Below, piece by piece: positions 1-8,596 of a stretch of DNA of 54,524 nucleotides (its first letter is position 1; every line of letters begins with the position of its first letter). The notes under the pieces are model-generated. The model was not told where the DNA came from. It saw only the letters and a program-made list of their open reading frames with translations, and made no database searches. Position numbers and translations under genes: made by a program. This stretch comes from an uncultured Sphingomonas sp. Its GTDB lineage: Bacteria; Pseudomonadota; Alphaproteobacteria; Sphingomonadales; Sphingomonadaceae. Where the stretch lies: NCBI RefSeq assembly GCF_937859915.1, contig NZ_CALMAW010000063.1:10192-64715 (forward strand), given 5' to 3'.

Positions 1-1003
1 GTTCGGACGTTCCACCCGCCGGGCCGATCGCATCGACCAGGCGATCGAGGACCACGGGCAGCCCTTCGCCGCTCGCGCCCGAGAGCGGGAAGGGGTCGAC
101 CCCGCTCGCTTTCTTGAGCGCCTTCATCAGCTTGGCGCGCGTCTTGTCGTCGACCGCGTCGACCTTGTTGAGCGCCAGCACCTCGGGCTTGTCGACCAGC
201 CCGCCGCCATAGGCGTCGAGCTCGGCGCGCACGATATGATAGGTTTCGATCGGGTCGTCGCCGGTCGCATCGACCAGGTGGAGCAGCACGCGGCAGCGCT
301 CGATATGACCCAGGAAGCGGTCGCCGATGCCGGCGCCGTCGGCGGCACCCTCGATCAGGCCGGGGATGTCGGCGACGACGAACTCGCGGTCGCGGTGGCT
401 GACGACGCCCAGCTGCGGGCGCACCGTGGTGAACGGATAGTCGCCGACCTTGGCCTTGGCATTGCTCACCGCGTTGATGAAGGTCGACTTGCCGGCGTTG
501 GGGAGGCCGACCAAGCCGGCGTCGGCGAGCAGCTTGAGCCGCAGCCACACCCACATTTCCTCGCCGGGCCAGCCCGGCCCGTGCTGACGCGGCGCGCGGT
601 TGGTCGAGGTCTTGTAGCTGAGATTGCCGCGGCCACCGTCGCCGCCGCGCAGGAAGACCTGCTGCTGGCCGGGCACGGTGAAGTCGGCGAGCACGGTCTC
701 GCGATCGTCGTCGAGCAGCTGCGTGCCGACGGGGACCCGGATGATCAGGTCCTTGCCGCCGGGGCCGGTGCGGTTCGAGCCCGATCCGCCCTTGCCGCGC
801 GGCGCGCGGAAATGCTGCGTATAGCGGAAGTCGATCAGCGTGTTGAGGCCGGGCACCGCCTCGAAGATGATGTCGCCGCCCTTGCCGCCATTGCCGCCAT
901 CCGGACCGCCATATTCCATGAATTTCTCACGACGAAAGCTGACCCCGCCGGGGCCGCCGGCACCGGAGCTCAGATAGACTTTGGCCTGGTCGAGAAAATG
1001 CAT
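1..1003 (-). CDS. obgE: GTPase Obg/CgtA, C-terminal end cut by window edge
   Basis: Essential ribosome-associated GTPase of the Obg family, acting in 50S subunit maturation and stress control. The reading frame starts at the ATG ending at 1003 ([10 protein letters not shown]) and stays open to base 1, giving about 334 residues; family members are usually 340-390, so only a short tail is missing. The glycine-rich Obg fold fills about residues 1-158 ([18 protein letters not shown]). The G domain follows with P-loop GLPNAGKST (about 166-174), switch I FTTVRP, G3 DIPGL (about 212), G4 NKVD and G5-like SGASGEG. It is the first of several minus-strand genes; rpmA and rplU upstream of it are its usual neighbours, here separated by a GNAT gene. 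Identity is certain from the motifs. Confidence 0.96.
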   Translation of the reverse strand, partial: MHFLDQAKVYLSSGAGGPGGVSFRREKFMEYGGPDGGNGGKGGDIIFEAVPGLNTLIDFRYTQHFRAPRGKGGSGSNRTGPGGKDLIIRVPVGTQLLDDDRETVLADFTVPGQQQVFLRGGDGGRGNLSYKTSTNRAPRQHGPGWPGEEMWVWLRLKLLADAGLVGLPNAGKSTFINAVSNAKAKVGDYPFTTVRPQLGVVSHRDREFVVADIPGLIEGAADGAGIGDRFLGHIERCRVLLHLVDATGDDPIETYHIVRAELDAYGGGLVDKPEVLALNKVDAVDDKTRAKLMKALKKASGVDPFPLSGASGEGLPVVLDRLVDAIGPAGGTSE

Positions 1004-1172
1004 GACGGGTCCGGACGCAGAAAGCGGCAGAACGGCGAAGGCCGGTCCGCCGTCCGCGATGGGATAGGAGGCCGGCCGTCGCCGCACTGACGGTGAAGAC
1101 GGTTGAAGCGGGCCGCATAGCGTTTTTGGGCGCGGACCGCCACCCCTGGGGTACGGGCCATCCTGGCTTCAT

Positions 1173-1255
1173 CGTCATGCCGGACGCGATCCGGCATCCA
1201 GAGCCGCAAACGGCGCGCTCGACGCCCTGGATCCCGGATCACGTCCGGGATGACG
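1173..1255. repeat. Intergenic palindromic repeat (REP-like)
   Basis: The spacer between obgE and the GNAT gene holds two facing versions of the same element. CGTCATGCCGGACGCGATCC opens it and a matching ATCACGTCCGGGATGACG closes it, with CCAGAG/CCCTGG inside. Each half is itself a small imperfect palindrome (CCGG..CCGG). This is the look of the dispersed CGTCATCCCGG-type intergenic repeats of alphaproteobacteria. Only this copy was noticed in the window. Confidence 0.6.
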
Positions 1256-1275
1256 GCGTAAGAAGGGGCAGGGCG

Positions 1276-1794
1276 TCAGCCCGCGTGCGCGTACATCACG
1301 CAATCGACCTCGCCACCACGCACCGCGCTCCAGCGCTTGGCGGTCTCGCCGGTCGGCACGAAGCCCAGCTTTTCGAGGACGCGCCCCGACGCCGGATTGT
1401 CCGGGAAATGTCCCGAGCGCAGCGTCTTCAACCGCAGTCCGTCGCGCGCCATGCCGACCACAGCCTGTCCGGCCTCGGTGGCGAAGCCAAGCCCCCAGCA
1501 GGGCCGTGCGATCCAGTAATCGAGCTCCGCCGACTCCTCGTCCTCGGTCTCGCGCAGCGCGATCCCGCCGACCAGCCTAGGGGCGCCGCGCGTGCGGGCG
1601 TAGATCAGCAGTTCGGGCAGATCGTCGGGTGCGCGATCGCGCAGCAGGAACGCCTCGGCATCCTGCGCGCGGTAGGGCCACGGCGTGCCGGGCAGCTTGT
1701 CGACGATCGCCTCATCGGCGATGGCGGTGAACAGCGCCGGGGCATCTTCCCCCCAGCCGGGCCGCAGCAGCAGCCGTTCGGTCCGTGCGAACAT
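1276..1794 (-). CDS. GNAT family N-acetyltransferase (RimJ/RimL type)
   Basis: A 172-residue protein of the GNAT fold that would transfer acetyl from acetyl-CoA to an amine; the substrate cannot be told. It opens with TERLLLRP, the usual start of the RimJ/RimL-like subgroup (Pfam Acetyltransf_3). It has GLGFATEAGQAVVGMA in the position of the acetyl-CoA-binding motif A (about 120-135) and the closing NPASGRVLEKLGFVPTGE (about 142-159) typical of this group. The length is normal. It lies on the minus strand between rpmA and obgE, with a repeat-containing spacer before obgE, and is probably transcribed separately. Confidence 0.85.
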   Translation of the reverse strand: MFARTERLLLRPGWGEDAPALFTAIADEAIVDKLPGTPWPYRAQDAEAFLLRDRAPDDLPELLIYARTRGAPRLVGGIALRETEDEESAELDYWIARPCWGLGFATEAGQAVVGMARDGLRLKTLRSGHFPDNPASGRVLEKLGFVPTGETAKRWSAVRGGEVDCVMYAHAG

Positions 1795-1887
1795 TATATC
1801 CTAGCCTCTCCCCACGCCCGCGAGAACGCGCCTAGGCGCATCCGGTTACGAGCTCGCGACACTATTTTTCGAGGGAGACGACACAGC

Positions 1888-1917
1888 AAAAAGGGAGCCG
1901 GGGCGACCCGTCTCCCT
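1888..1917 (-). terminator. Rho-independent terminator of rplU-rpmA
   Basis: Read on the minus strand, AGGGAG pairs with CTCCCT around an inner CGGG/CCCG stem, and the hairpin is followed directly by TTTTT. It lies about 65-95 bases downstream of the rpmA stop, the right place to end the ribosomal-protein transcript. Confidence 0.75.
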
Positions 1918-1981
1918 CTTGGCTCCGCATCATGCGGAACCCGGGATCGCCCTCGTCGGACGATCCCTTTGGATAGTCCGA

Positions 1982-2251
1982 TTATTCCGCGGCCAGCGCC
2001 AGCGCGTCGACCGACACATATTTGCGGCCGAGCTTGCCGGCGTGGAAGCGCACGCGGCCGTCCGCGGTCGCGAACAGCGTGTGGTCCTTGCCGAGGCCGA
2101 CATTGACGCCCGGATACACCTTGGTGCCGCGCTGGCGGACGATGATGTTGCCGCCGATGACCTCCTGGCCACCGAACTTCTTCACGCCAAGGCGGCGGCC
2201 AGCCGAATCGCGACCGTTGCGCGAGGAGCCGCCTGCTTTCTTATGTGCCAT
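1982..2251 (-). CDS. rpmA: 50S ribosomal protein L27
   Basis: Small basic ribosomal protein of 89 residues. It has the unmistakable bL27 sequence: [16 protein letters not shown] at the N-terminus, then [11 protein letters not shown] and [10 protein letters not shown], and FATADGRV towards the end. The N-terminal tail reaches the peptidyl-transferase centre in known ribosomes. It is encoded just after rplU on the minus strand with a 24-base gap, the usual rplU-rpmA pair, and is followed by a strong terminator. Confidence 0.98.
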   Translation of the reverse strand: MAHKKAGGSSRNGRDSAGRRLGVKKFGGQEVIGGNIIVRQRGTKVYPGVNVGLGKDHTLFATADGRVRFHAGKLGRKYVSVDALALAAE

Positions 2252-2275
2252 TTTCGTCTACTCCTTGTCGCTGGA

Positions 2276-2641
2276 TCAGGCGTCGGTGGCCGCGGGCGCA
2301 TGCGCCTCGACGGGGGCTTCGGCCTGCTTCGCCTGCTTGTGCTCGCCGCCAACCGACAGGATCTCGAGGATCGTGTGATACTGGCGATGGCCGTTACGGC
2401 GACGATAATTGTGGCGGCGACGCTTTTTGAAAACGATCACCTTCTCGCCGCGCGCCTGCGCGATGATCCGCGCCGAGACGGACAGGCCGTCGGTCGACTG
2501 CGCCTCGCCGTCATTGCCCGCGAACAGCACGTCGCCCAATGCCACCGTGGCACCGGCCTCGCCGTCCATCTTCTCGACGACGATCTTGTCTCCAGCGGCG
2601 ACGCGATACTGCTTGCCGCCCGTGCGCACGATAGCGAACAT
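2276..2641 (-). CDS. rplU: 50S ribosomal protein L21
   Basis: bL21 of 121 residues. The N-terminus [18 protein letters not shown] and the conserved [15 protein letters not shown] stretch (about 77-91), followed by ILEI, are diagnostic. An Ala/Glu-rich tail of about 20 residues extends past the core fold, as is common in sphingomonads. It is first in the rplU-rpmA operon. The upstream gap to hspQ is about 127 bases and should contain the promoter. Confidence 0.98.
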   Translation of the reverse strand: MFAIVRTGGKQYRVAAGDKIVVEKMDGEAGATVALGDVLFAGNDGEAQSTDGLSVSARIIAQARGEKVIVFKKRRRHNYRRRNGHRQYHTILEILSVGGEHKQAKQAEAPVEAHAPAATDA

Positions 2642-2768
2642 GGCTCTCTCTTATAATCTAGACATGACGCGCGGAGTGGAGCGTTCGCCCCACGGACCCT
2701 CGCGGAAAGACCGGCTCGCTAAGGGATTCGCGCCGGTGTGTCAATCCGAAGTCGCCGCGGCGACAGCC

Positions 2769-3161
2769 TTAGTGGCGATGCTCGCGGCGCAGCGTGTAGC
2801 GGCCCTCGATGAACCCGTCGAACAGCCCGTCGAGCGCGGGATGCTCGACCGGCTCCTCGGTGCGGTCGACGACCAGATTCTGCTGGCTGACATAGGCGAC
2901 GTAGCTCGAGTCGGCGTTTTCGGCGAGCAGATGGTAGAAGGGCTGGTCCTTCGATGGCCGCACGCCCTCGGGTATCGCCTGATACCATTCCTCGGTGTTG
3001 GCGAAGACCGGATCGACATCGAACACCACGCCACGGAAATCGAGCAGCCGGTGGCGCACGACATCGCCGACGGTGAAGCGCGCGTGCACGATGCTGGGCG
3101 CGGCTTTGATCGCATCTGGTATGCCCGGCGGGGTGCCGGCGAAGTCGGGGCTGTCGTTCAT
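2769..3161 (-). CDS. hspQ: Heat shock protein HspQ
   Basis: A 130-residue protein of the HspQ/YccV family, known as a hemimethylated-DNA-binding fold and, in enterobacteria, as an enhancer of Lon protease. The family signature covers about residues 27-115: ARFTVGDVVRHRLLDFRGVV, then FDVDPVFANTEEWY and QPFYHLLAENAD, then AYVSQQNL. About 25 residues precede the core, somewhat longer than the E. coli protein. The gene lies on the minus strand, upstream of rplU and facing away from the tRNA-Ser gene. Confidence 0.92.
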   Translation of the reverse strand: MNDSPDFAGTPPGIPDAIKAAPSIVHARFTVGDVVRHRLLDFRGVVFDVDPVFANTEEWYQAIPEGVRPSKDQPFYHLLAENADSSYVAYVSQQNLVVDRTEEPVEHPALDGLFDGFIEGRYTLRREHRH

Positions 3162-3287
3162 CCGGACCTATCTAGGGCGCTCGCGGTACGAGGCAAGCGC
3201 ATCTGCGCTTGGCAAGTTCCGAAATGGTCGCTAATGGCCGCGCCTCACGACCATGGATGCCCGCTTGGCGGGCCCCAGCGTTCTCGC

Positions 3288-3378
<91 letters not shown>

Positions 3379-3420
3379 TTATTCAATGAAATCAGTATGT
3401 TGCAAGAGACACGGTCCGCG

Positions 3421-3440
3421 ATGCCCACATTGGTGCCCAT
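3421..3440. repeat. Probable integrase arm sites, left end
   Basis: Two copies of TGCCCAC/TGCCCAT (3422-3428 and 3434-3440) sit about 45-60 bases inside the left boundary at 12-base spacing. The same heptamer at the same spacing occurs three times at 44142-44172 next to the integrase. Paired heptamer repeats inside both ends are what arm-type integrase sites look like. The function is inferred. Confidence 0.5.
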
Positions 3441-3875
3441 TTCGCGCTCGGCTGTTTTGGGACGATCTGGAGTACGGTGAGAAATCTTTGACGCGCGAGG
3501 CGCACGATATTGACGGGTTGATGACGCCCTAAGTCTGCGGATTGCGGATTGCGGTTGTTCACGCAGCGCGTGCGGTGCGTTTCGATCAGGGCCGTGGTCC
3601 GCGGCTTAGCGGGGAACCCAGATGGCGACCTTCGGCGCGCCGTGGCTGCTGCCCAGACTGGCGTCTTGTCCTCTCAGCCGAACGGCAGGTTCTGCCGCGT
3701 TCAATCCAGTAGGGCATAGGGCCGACGCTCGGCTGATGAGTGATCGGCGCAGACTCAGCAGCCGCGTCCGGCATGCGCTCGTCAAACCCGGCTGATCATA
3801 GCATTGCGCGACGTAGAAAGACCTCAATCCTCGGGGTATGGAGCCGCCTACCATGAGGATCCAGCAGGAGGTGGC
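3441..3875. other. Left-end spacer without a supported gene
   Basis: No frame here has convincing coding character or family resemblance; the longest open frames are antisense shadows. A short tandem TGCGGAT repeat is visible near 3536-3552. The end of the stretch carries AGGAGGT at 3867-3873, the ribosome-binding site of the next gene. Confidence 0.4.
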
Positions 3876-4178
3876 ATGTCCGACGACGATTATGTCTATG
3901 ACGAGGATAGCGGCGAGTGGGTTCCGGCAGCCGAGTTGGCTGACAAGCGCCAGCTCGCTGCGCAGATTGAAGTGCGGGACGCGGTCGGCAATCTGCTGGC
4001 CGGTGGCGATCAGGTCACGCTCGTCAAGGATCTCGACGTCAAAGGTGCAGGGCAAACACTGAAACGCGGCACTCTTATCAAATCGATCCGACTGACCGGA
4101 GACCCGCAGGAGATCGACTGCCGTTACGAGGGGATCAAGGGGCTCGTGCTGCGTGCCGAGTTCGTTCGCAAGCGCTGA
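3876..4178 (+). CDS. PhnA-like protein lacking the zinc ribbon
   Basis: A 100-residue protein matching the C-terminal PhnA/YjdM domain: EVRDAVGNLLAGGDQVTL (about 32-49), LVKDLDVKGAGQTLKRGT, IKSIRLTGDPQEIDCR and LVLRAEFVRKR. The name comes from genomic linkage to phosphonate genes in E. coli; the true role of the domain is unclear. The usual N-terminal four-cysteine zinc ribbon is missing and is replaced by an acidic segment (DDDYVYDEDSGEWVP). The ATG at 3876 was chosen over the in-frame start at 3804 because AGGAGGT lies just upstream. The stop overlaps the next start (TGATG), so the two genes are probably translated together. Confidence 0.8.
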   Translation: MSDDDYVYDEDSGEWVPAAELADKRQLAAQIEVRDAVGNLLAGGDQVTLVKDLDVKGAGQTLKRGTLIKSIRLTGDPQEIDCRYEGIKGLVLRAEFVRKR

Positions 4179-4465
4179 TGGCACGCCCGAGGCCAGCTAT
4201 GCCGTCCAAGGCGGCGATATTGGCGCTGGCCGGTGCGGACGGGCGGTTAGAGGTGCGAGTGTCCCCCGGCGCCTCGGCTGATGCGATCGCACTTCCCGCA
4301 TCGGGGCGTACGCTCGTCGTGCGGACCACCGCTCCGCCCGCTGACGGCGAGGCGAACGACGCGGTCCTGCGGCAGCTGGCCGAGGCGCTCGACCGGCCCT
4401 TCTCTAAGCTGGAACTGGTGCGCGGTGCTACCAGCCGGAACAAGCTGATCCGGCTGACGCCTTGA
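4178..4465 (+). CDS. DUF167 (YggU-type) protein
   Basis: A 95-residue member of the DUF167/YggU family, a small conserved protein of unknown function. Hallmarks are LEVRVSPGASADAI (about 24-37), TTAPPADGEANDAVLRQLAE (about 50-69), and FSKLELVRGATSRNKLIRL at the C-terminus. Its start overlaps the stop of the PhnA-like gene by one base. In many proteobacteria this is a core chromosomal gene, so its place just inside a tRNA island is slightly unexpected. It could be a carried paralogue or a sign that the island was built in several steps. Confidence 0.9.
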   Translation: MARPRPAMPSKAAILALAGADGRLEVRVSPGASADAIALPASGRTLVVRTTAPPADGEANDAVLRQLAEALDRPFSKLELVRGATSRNKLIRLTP

Positions 4466-4616
4466 TCCACAATTAGCCGCCCATGCGATCTGTCACGCAT
4501 CCTCAACTTCAGACGTCCGTTAAGATCCGAAGCCGACGACGACGGAGGCCGGACGACTGAGACCACCGACGATCAGCAGGCTGGTGCGCCGATCGTGACC
4601 GGTTCACAGAGAATGG

Positions 4617-5438
4617 ATGGTGCTCAGGCGAAGCCGGACGGATTTTTGGGGGAGTGGTCCGGCATGGCGCGAGGCCGCCGGCTTCAGTTTCCATGTGCTG
4701 GACGCCAACGCGCCTGAGGAAGAGGTCCAGCAGCACAGTCATGACGAGGCACATTTTGTTCTCGTCCTCGCCGGCGGCTATATGTCGTCGGCGGTCGACG
4801 CGCCGCTGGTGTCGAATACGCCGATCCTGATCTACAACCCGCCTGGGACTACCCACCAGGACCGCTTTCATGGCGGGCGCGGGCGTTTCGTGGCGATCTC
4901 TGGTGGCGAAGGCGGCGAAGCGACGGCGCGCTGCGTCCGTGATCCCTACGCATGTCGCTTGGCGCGAAGCATTGCGCAGGAGATTGAGGGAGCAGCGTCC
5001 TTCACGCTGGAGGCGCGGGCGCTGCAGTTGCACGCTGCGGTGTTGCCGCCCTCGCCGGAAGAGTCCCGAACAGCGACAGCCCCGCCACGCTGGCTGGCGC
5101 GGGCCGTCGAGATGATCTTCACTTCCGACGATCCCGATCTCTCGGTCGCCGGGGTTGCTGCGGACGCGGGCGTCCATCCCGTCCACCTCGCTCGCGTGTT
5201 CAGGCGTTTCCTCGGCTGTTCGCCGGGCGACTATCTCCGCGGCCATCGCCTAGAGCGTGCCGCCGCGATGCTCGGCCGCGGCACGGCATCCCTTGCGGAC
5301 GTCGCCCAATCGGCCGGCTTCGTAGACCAGGCGCATCTGACTCGAGCCTTTCGATCGCGCCTGGACACGACGCCAGCGCGGTGGCGGCAACTGCGCGATG
5401 TTGCGCGGATACAAGACGGCGATCCAGCGGGGCCCTAG
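4617..5438 (+). CDS. AraC family transcriptional regulator
   Basis: A 273-residue cytoplasmic regulator. The N-terminal half is a cupin-like sensor domain with QHSHDEAHFVLVLAGG (about 38-53) and YNPPGTTHQDRF. The C-terminal about 100 residues form the double helix-turn-helix of AraC proteins: LSVAGVAADAGVHPVHLARVF for the first helix pair and LADVAQSAGFVDQAHLTRAF for the second, followed by TTPARWRQL. The ligand is unknown. The gene ends inside or just before the serine hydrolase gene downstream, which it may control. An ATG four bases earlier (4613) is out of frame. Confidence 0.9.
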   Translation: MVLRRSRTDFWGSGPAWREAAGFSFHVLDANAPEEEVQQHSHDEAHFVLVLAGGYMSSAVDAPLVSNTPILIYNPPGTTHQDRFHGGRGRFVAISGGEGGEATARCVRDPYACRLARSIAQEIEGAASFTLEARALQLHAAVLPPSPEESRTATAPPRWLARAVEMIFTSDDPDLSVAGVAADAGVHPVHLARVFRRFLGCSPGDYLRGHRLERAAAMLGRGTASLADVAQSAGFVDQAHLTRAFRSRLDTTPARWRQLRDVARIQDGDPAGP

Positions 5439-6523
5439 GAATCCCGCGTCGACGCAGGAGAAGTGCCATCACCTTCAAAGCCATCCCTATCGCCGTCCTG
5501 CTCGGCGCTCTGTCCAGTACGGCCTCTCCGGCGCGTACCGATCCTGCGCTGAACGCGGTTCTCGCGGGCTACGACCACGACGCGCATCCCGACCTTCGCG
5601 GCGTCGTCGTCCTGCGCGACGGGCGGATCGTCGCCGAACGCTACTATAATGGCGAGCGTGCCGACACGCTCCACGACATACGCTCTGCCGGAAAGAGTGT
5701 GACCGCCTTGCTGGCCGGCATAGCGATCGATCGCGGCAAACTGCGCAGCGTCACCGATCGCGTCGTCGACTATTGGCAGGAGGCACGGGGCAGCGCGATC
5801 GGCGAGGTGGCGATCACTGATGTGTTGACGATGCGATCAGGCCTCGCCGCGTTCGACGAAGACCCCGCATCGCCCGGCAACGAGGACAGGCTGGACGCGG
5901 CGCCCGATCCGCTCGCATTCCTTCTGGCGGTGCCGCGTGCGGACCCGCCGGGCACCCGCTACCGCTACAATTCGGCGACGGCCTACACTGCCGGCATCGT
6001 CGTGGCGAAGGCCACCGCCGAGCAAATGGCGGACTTCGCGCGAGTGTCGCTCTTCGCACCGCTGGGCATCCGGAACTGGCGCTGGGCTTCTGACGCTGCT
6101 GGCATTACCAAGGGACAGGGCAATCTTTCGCTCACGGCACGCGAATTTGCCAGGATCGGCGAAATGGTGCGCGGCGGTGGCAAATATCATGGCCGCAGGA
6201 TCGTCAGCGCGGCCTGGATCCACGATGCGCTGACGCCGAAGGTCACGATTTCGGGCAGCGATCCCTATGCCGACGGATACGGCTATTTCTGGTACTCGAA
6301 GGTTCAGCAGGTCGATGGGCAGCCGGTTCCCGTCTCGTTCGCCTCGGGAAACGGCGGCAACAAGATCTATGTCGTCTCAAGCCACCATCTGGTCGTGGCG
6401 ATCACGTCGAGCGCGTACGGACATGGGTACGGCCAGCGGCGCTCGGAGGATATCCTGAAGGCGATACTAGCCGCAGACGGAAACGGACATTCAGCCTCGA
6501 TTGCCATCCCGCCGATTGGCTGA
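5381..6523 (+). CDS. Serine hydrolase, beta-lactamase class C fold, start uncertain
   Basis: A penicillin-binding-protein / class C beta-lactamase-like serine hydrolase. In the numbering from 5381 the catalytic motif is S102-A-G-K105 (IRSAGKSV), the second motif region is TRYRYNSATAYTAG, and the third is FASGNGGNKIYV. This subgroup includes esterases and peptidases, so antibiotic hydrolysis should not be assumed. A secretion signal follows about residue 32 (FKAIPIAVLLGALSSTASPA). The start is odd. The only in-frame ATG/GTG/TTG before the signal is 5381, which overlaps the araC gene by 58 bases and adds a basic tail. A good AGGAG at 5456-5460 precedes an in-frame ATC (5468), not an ATG. Confidence 0.8.
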   Translation: MAATARCCADTRRRSSGALGIPRRRRRSAITFKAIPIAVLLGALSSTASPARTDPALNAVLAGYDHDAHPDLRGVVVLRDGRIVAERYYNGERADTLHDIRSAGKSVTALLAGIAIDRGKLRSVTDRVVDYWQEARGSAIGEVAITDVLTMRSGLAAFDEDPASPGNEDRLDAAPDPLAFLLAVPRADPPGTRYRYNSATAYTAGIVVAKATAEQMADFARVSLFAPLGIRNWRWASDAAGITKGQGNLSLTAREFARIGEMVRGGGKYHGRRIVSAAWIHDALTPKVTISGSDPYADGYGYFWYSKVQQVDGQPVPVSFASGNGGNKIYVVSSHHLVVAITSSAYGHGYGQRRSEDILKAILAADGNGHSASIAIPPIG

Positions 6524-6558
6524 GGCCTCCAGATCCATAATTGCGCCGCGGATCTTAA

Positions 6559-6577
6559 GACCCAGAAGGCGACGTTC
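6559..6577. repeat. Degenerate intergenic repeat, copy 1
   Basis: GACCCAGAAGGCGACGTTC matches 18 of 19 bases at 8410-8428. Both copies lie in non-coding gaps after the two serine hydrolase genes, and weaker similarity continues for about 50 bases. Confidence 0.4.
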
Positions 6578-6787
6578 AGGGCAACGGAGACGCTACCCAA
6601 CTTCAGACACTTGTTCATCTCGATCCAGTCGGCGATTGTGGCACTTCAATCGGCTGTCCGGCAGCATGGTTGATATCGGCAGGGTGGACGCGTCCAGCAC
6701 CGTGTTGTGATAAAGCGGACGTTTGTCGGAGAGCCGGATGGCCTACGCGTCCAGACCAGCCCCACATGCTGCGAGGACGGCACCTTC

Positions 6788-8278
6788 ATGTTGAAACTCC
6801 TGCCGTTTTTTGCTGCGTTCCTTTTATTGATCCCAAGCGCGCAAGCTCAGGCAACAAGGGATCGACCTTTAGCAAAGACTGCGCCGCTGAAACTCCAAGC
6901 GCGGATAACTAGGGTCGAGCGAGGGCTCTCCACACCCGTCGTCGTCAAGGGTTCGCCCGATCAGAAGATGACACTGACAGAGCGCATGGCCTTTTATCAG
7001 GTCCCCGCCGTCAGCATCGCCTTGATCAACAATGGCCGGGTGGAATGGGCCCGAGCCTACGGTGTGGCCGATGTCGCCAGCAGGCGGTCCGCGACCGTGA
7101 AGACGCTGTTTCAGGCGGGTTCGATCAGCAAGGCGGTTAGCGCCATCGGGGCCCTACGCTTGGTTGAGCAAAGCAAGCTCTCCTTGGATGAAGACGCGAA
7201 CCGCCAGCTCGCATCCTGGAAGATCCCCGAGAACGATTTCACCCGGAACAGGGCGGTAAGTCTGCGCATGCTACTCAACCACGGCGCCGGAACGACCGTG
7301 CATGGATTCGACGGGTATGCGCTCGGACAACGACTACCGACCTTGTTGCAGGTGCTGGACGGTGCGTCGCCAGCGAATTCCGGGCCGGTCCGGGTCGTTC
7401 ATCTCCCCGGCAGCGCCTGGAGCTACTCGGGCGGTGGCTACAGCATCATCCAGTTGATGATGATTGAAGCCAGTGGACAGCCCTTCGACCGGTACATGAA
7501 AGCGGCAGTGCTGGATCGGCTGGGGATGACACAGAGCACTTTTGTCGTGCCGCTGCCACGCACTTGGCGCGATCGTGCGGCAACGGCCTACGATGGCAAC
7601 GGCAAGGCCGTCGCAGGTCAATGGCATAACTATCCAGAGTCCGCCGCGGCTGGCCTCTGGAGCACGCCTAGCGACCTGGCGCGCGTAGTGATTGCAGTTC
7701 AGCAGGCCGAAGGGGGAACGTCCGACAAGATCCTGTCGCAGCGCACGGCATCTTCGATGCTGACGCGCGGCTTGGGCGAATACGGCTTGGGCTTCTTCGT
7801 CGAGAACCTAGGCGACCGAACAAGCTTCAGTCACGAAGGCGGCACCGAGGGGTACCGTTCCCAGCTCTACGGTTACACGCGCGCCGGCCAAGGCGTGGTC
7901 GTTATGACCAACAGCAATAACGGCGCTGCTCTGATCAACGAGATCTTGTGCAGCATCGCGGCAGAATACGCGTGGCCTGAGTTTAAGGTCGTCGAGAAGG
8001 TCTCGATTCCGGCTGATTTAACCATCAACAGCCATCTCGTGGGCGAATATCGGTTGCTGGACAAAACAGCGTACATCATCACCGAAGGTGATCACCTCTA
8101 TTTCCAGAGCGAATTGTTCGGCCACAACCGGATGGAGCTATTTCCGGAATCGAAGACCGAGTTCTTCATGACGGCGCAGGACATGTCGATCCGTGTCGAA
8201 CATGAGGCCGATGGTCGAGTCGCAGGATTCACCTTGGTCCGCGGAGCGAATACCTACACGGCCAAGAGGATCGGATAA
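6788..8278 (+). CDS. Secreted serine hydrolase, beta-lactamase class C family
   Basis: A 496-residue exported serine hydrolase of the class C beta-lactamase / D-aminopeptidase / EstB superfamily. A clear signal peptide covers residues 1-21 (LLPFFAAFLLLIPSAQAQ). The nucleophile motif is S112-I-S-K115 (FQAGSISKAVSA), the tyrosine motif is SAWSYSGGGYS (about 222), and HEGGTEGYRSQ stands where the KTG motif would be. A C-terminal beta-rich extension of about 110 residues (after about 385) resembles those attached to peptidase-like members. The ATG at 6788 was chosen because the signal peptide starts there; the longer frame from 6707 has a poor leader. The substrate cannot be told. Confidence 0.85.
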   Translation: MLKLLPFFAAFLLLIPSAQAQATRDRPLAKTAPLKLQARITRVERGLSTPVVVKGSPDQKMTLTERMAFYQVPAVSIALINNGRVEWARAYGVADVASRRSATVKTLFQAGSISKAVSAIGALRLVEQSKLSLDEDANRQLASWKIPENDFTRNRAVSLRMLLNHGAGTTVHGFDGYALGQRLPTLLQVLDGASPANSGPVRVVHLPGSAWSYSGGGYSIIQLMMIEASGQPFDRYMKAAVLDRLGMTQSTFVVPLPRTWRDRAATAYDGNGKAVAGQWHNYPESAAAGLWSTPSDLARVVIAVQQAEGGTSDKILSQRTASSMLTRGLGEYGLGFFVENLGDRTSFSHEGGTEGYRSQLYGYTRAGQGVVVMTNSNNGAALINEILCSIAAEYAWPEFKVVEKVSIPADLTINSHLVGEYRLLDKTAYIITEGDHLYFQSELFGHNRMELFPESKTEFFMTAQDMSIRVEHEADGRVAGFTLVRGANTYTAKRIG

Positions 8279-8596
8279 TTATAGCGAGTGTCGAAGTTTG
8301 CGCCCCCCCATCGGAGATACGGAGAATAATGACGAGTTGGCGCTGGATGCTCGGTATGACGTGCATATCGACCCAGACTAGCATCACTGGAGTTCTATCC
8401 GGCAGCGATGACCCACAAGGCGACGTTCGGACTAGCCTGGCGGCTGCCTGAATCTCGACGCTCGTTCATATCAGAACTCCGGCCCGCGCCGGCAGAAATC
8501 GGAAGGTAGGTCCAAGCGCGAGTGCGACAAAAGCTGACATCCATCTTTTAGCCTGTTAGCTTCGTGTCGTAGCCATGCGGCTTCTCGGGAGGGTGC
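8279..8596. other. Non-coding gap with repeat copy 2
   Basis: No supported gene. It contains the second copy of the degenerate repeat (GACCCACAAGGCGACGTTC, 8410-8428) and ends with GGGAGG (8588-8593), the ribosome-binding site of the restriction-modification gene. Confidence 0.4.

Noticed and set aside
236-1090. Long plus-strand open frame opposite obgE
   Set aside because: Antisense shadow of a high-GC gene; the minus-strand translation is an unmistakable Obg GTPase.
5381-8278. Beta-lactam resistance genes
   Set aside because: Both proteins have the class C fold but the second and third motifs differ from true AmpC enzymes; esterase or peptidase activity is more likely.
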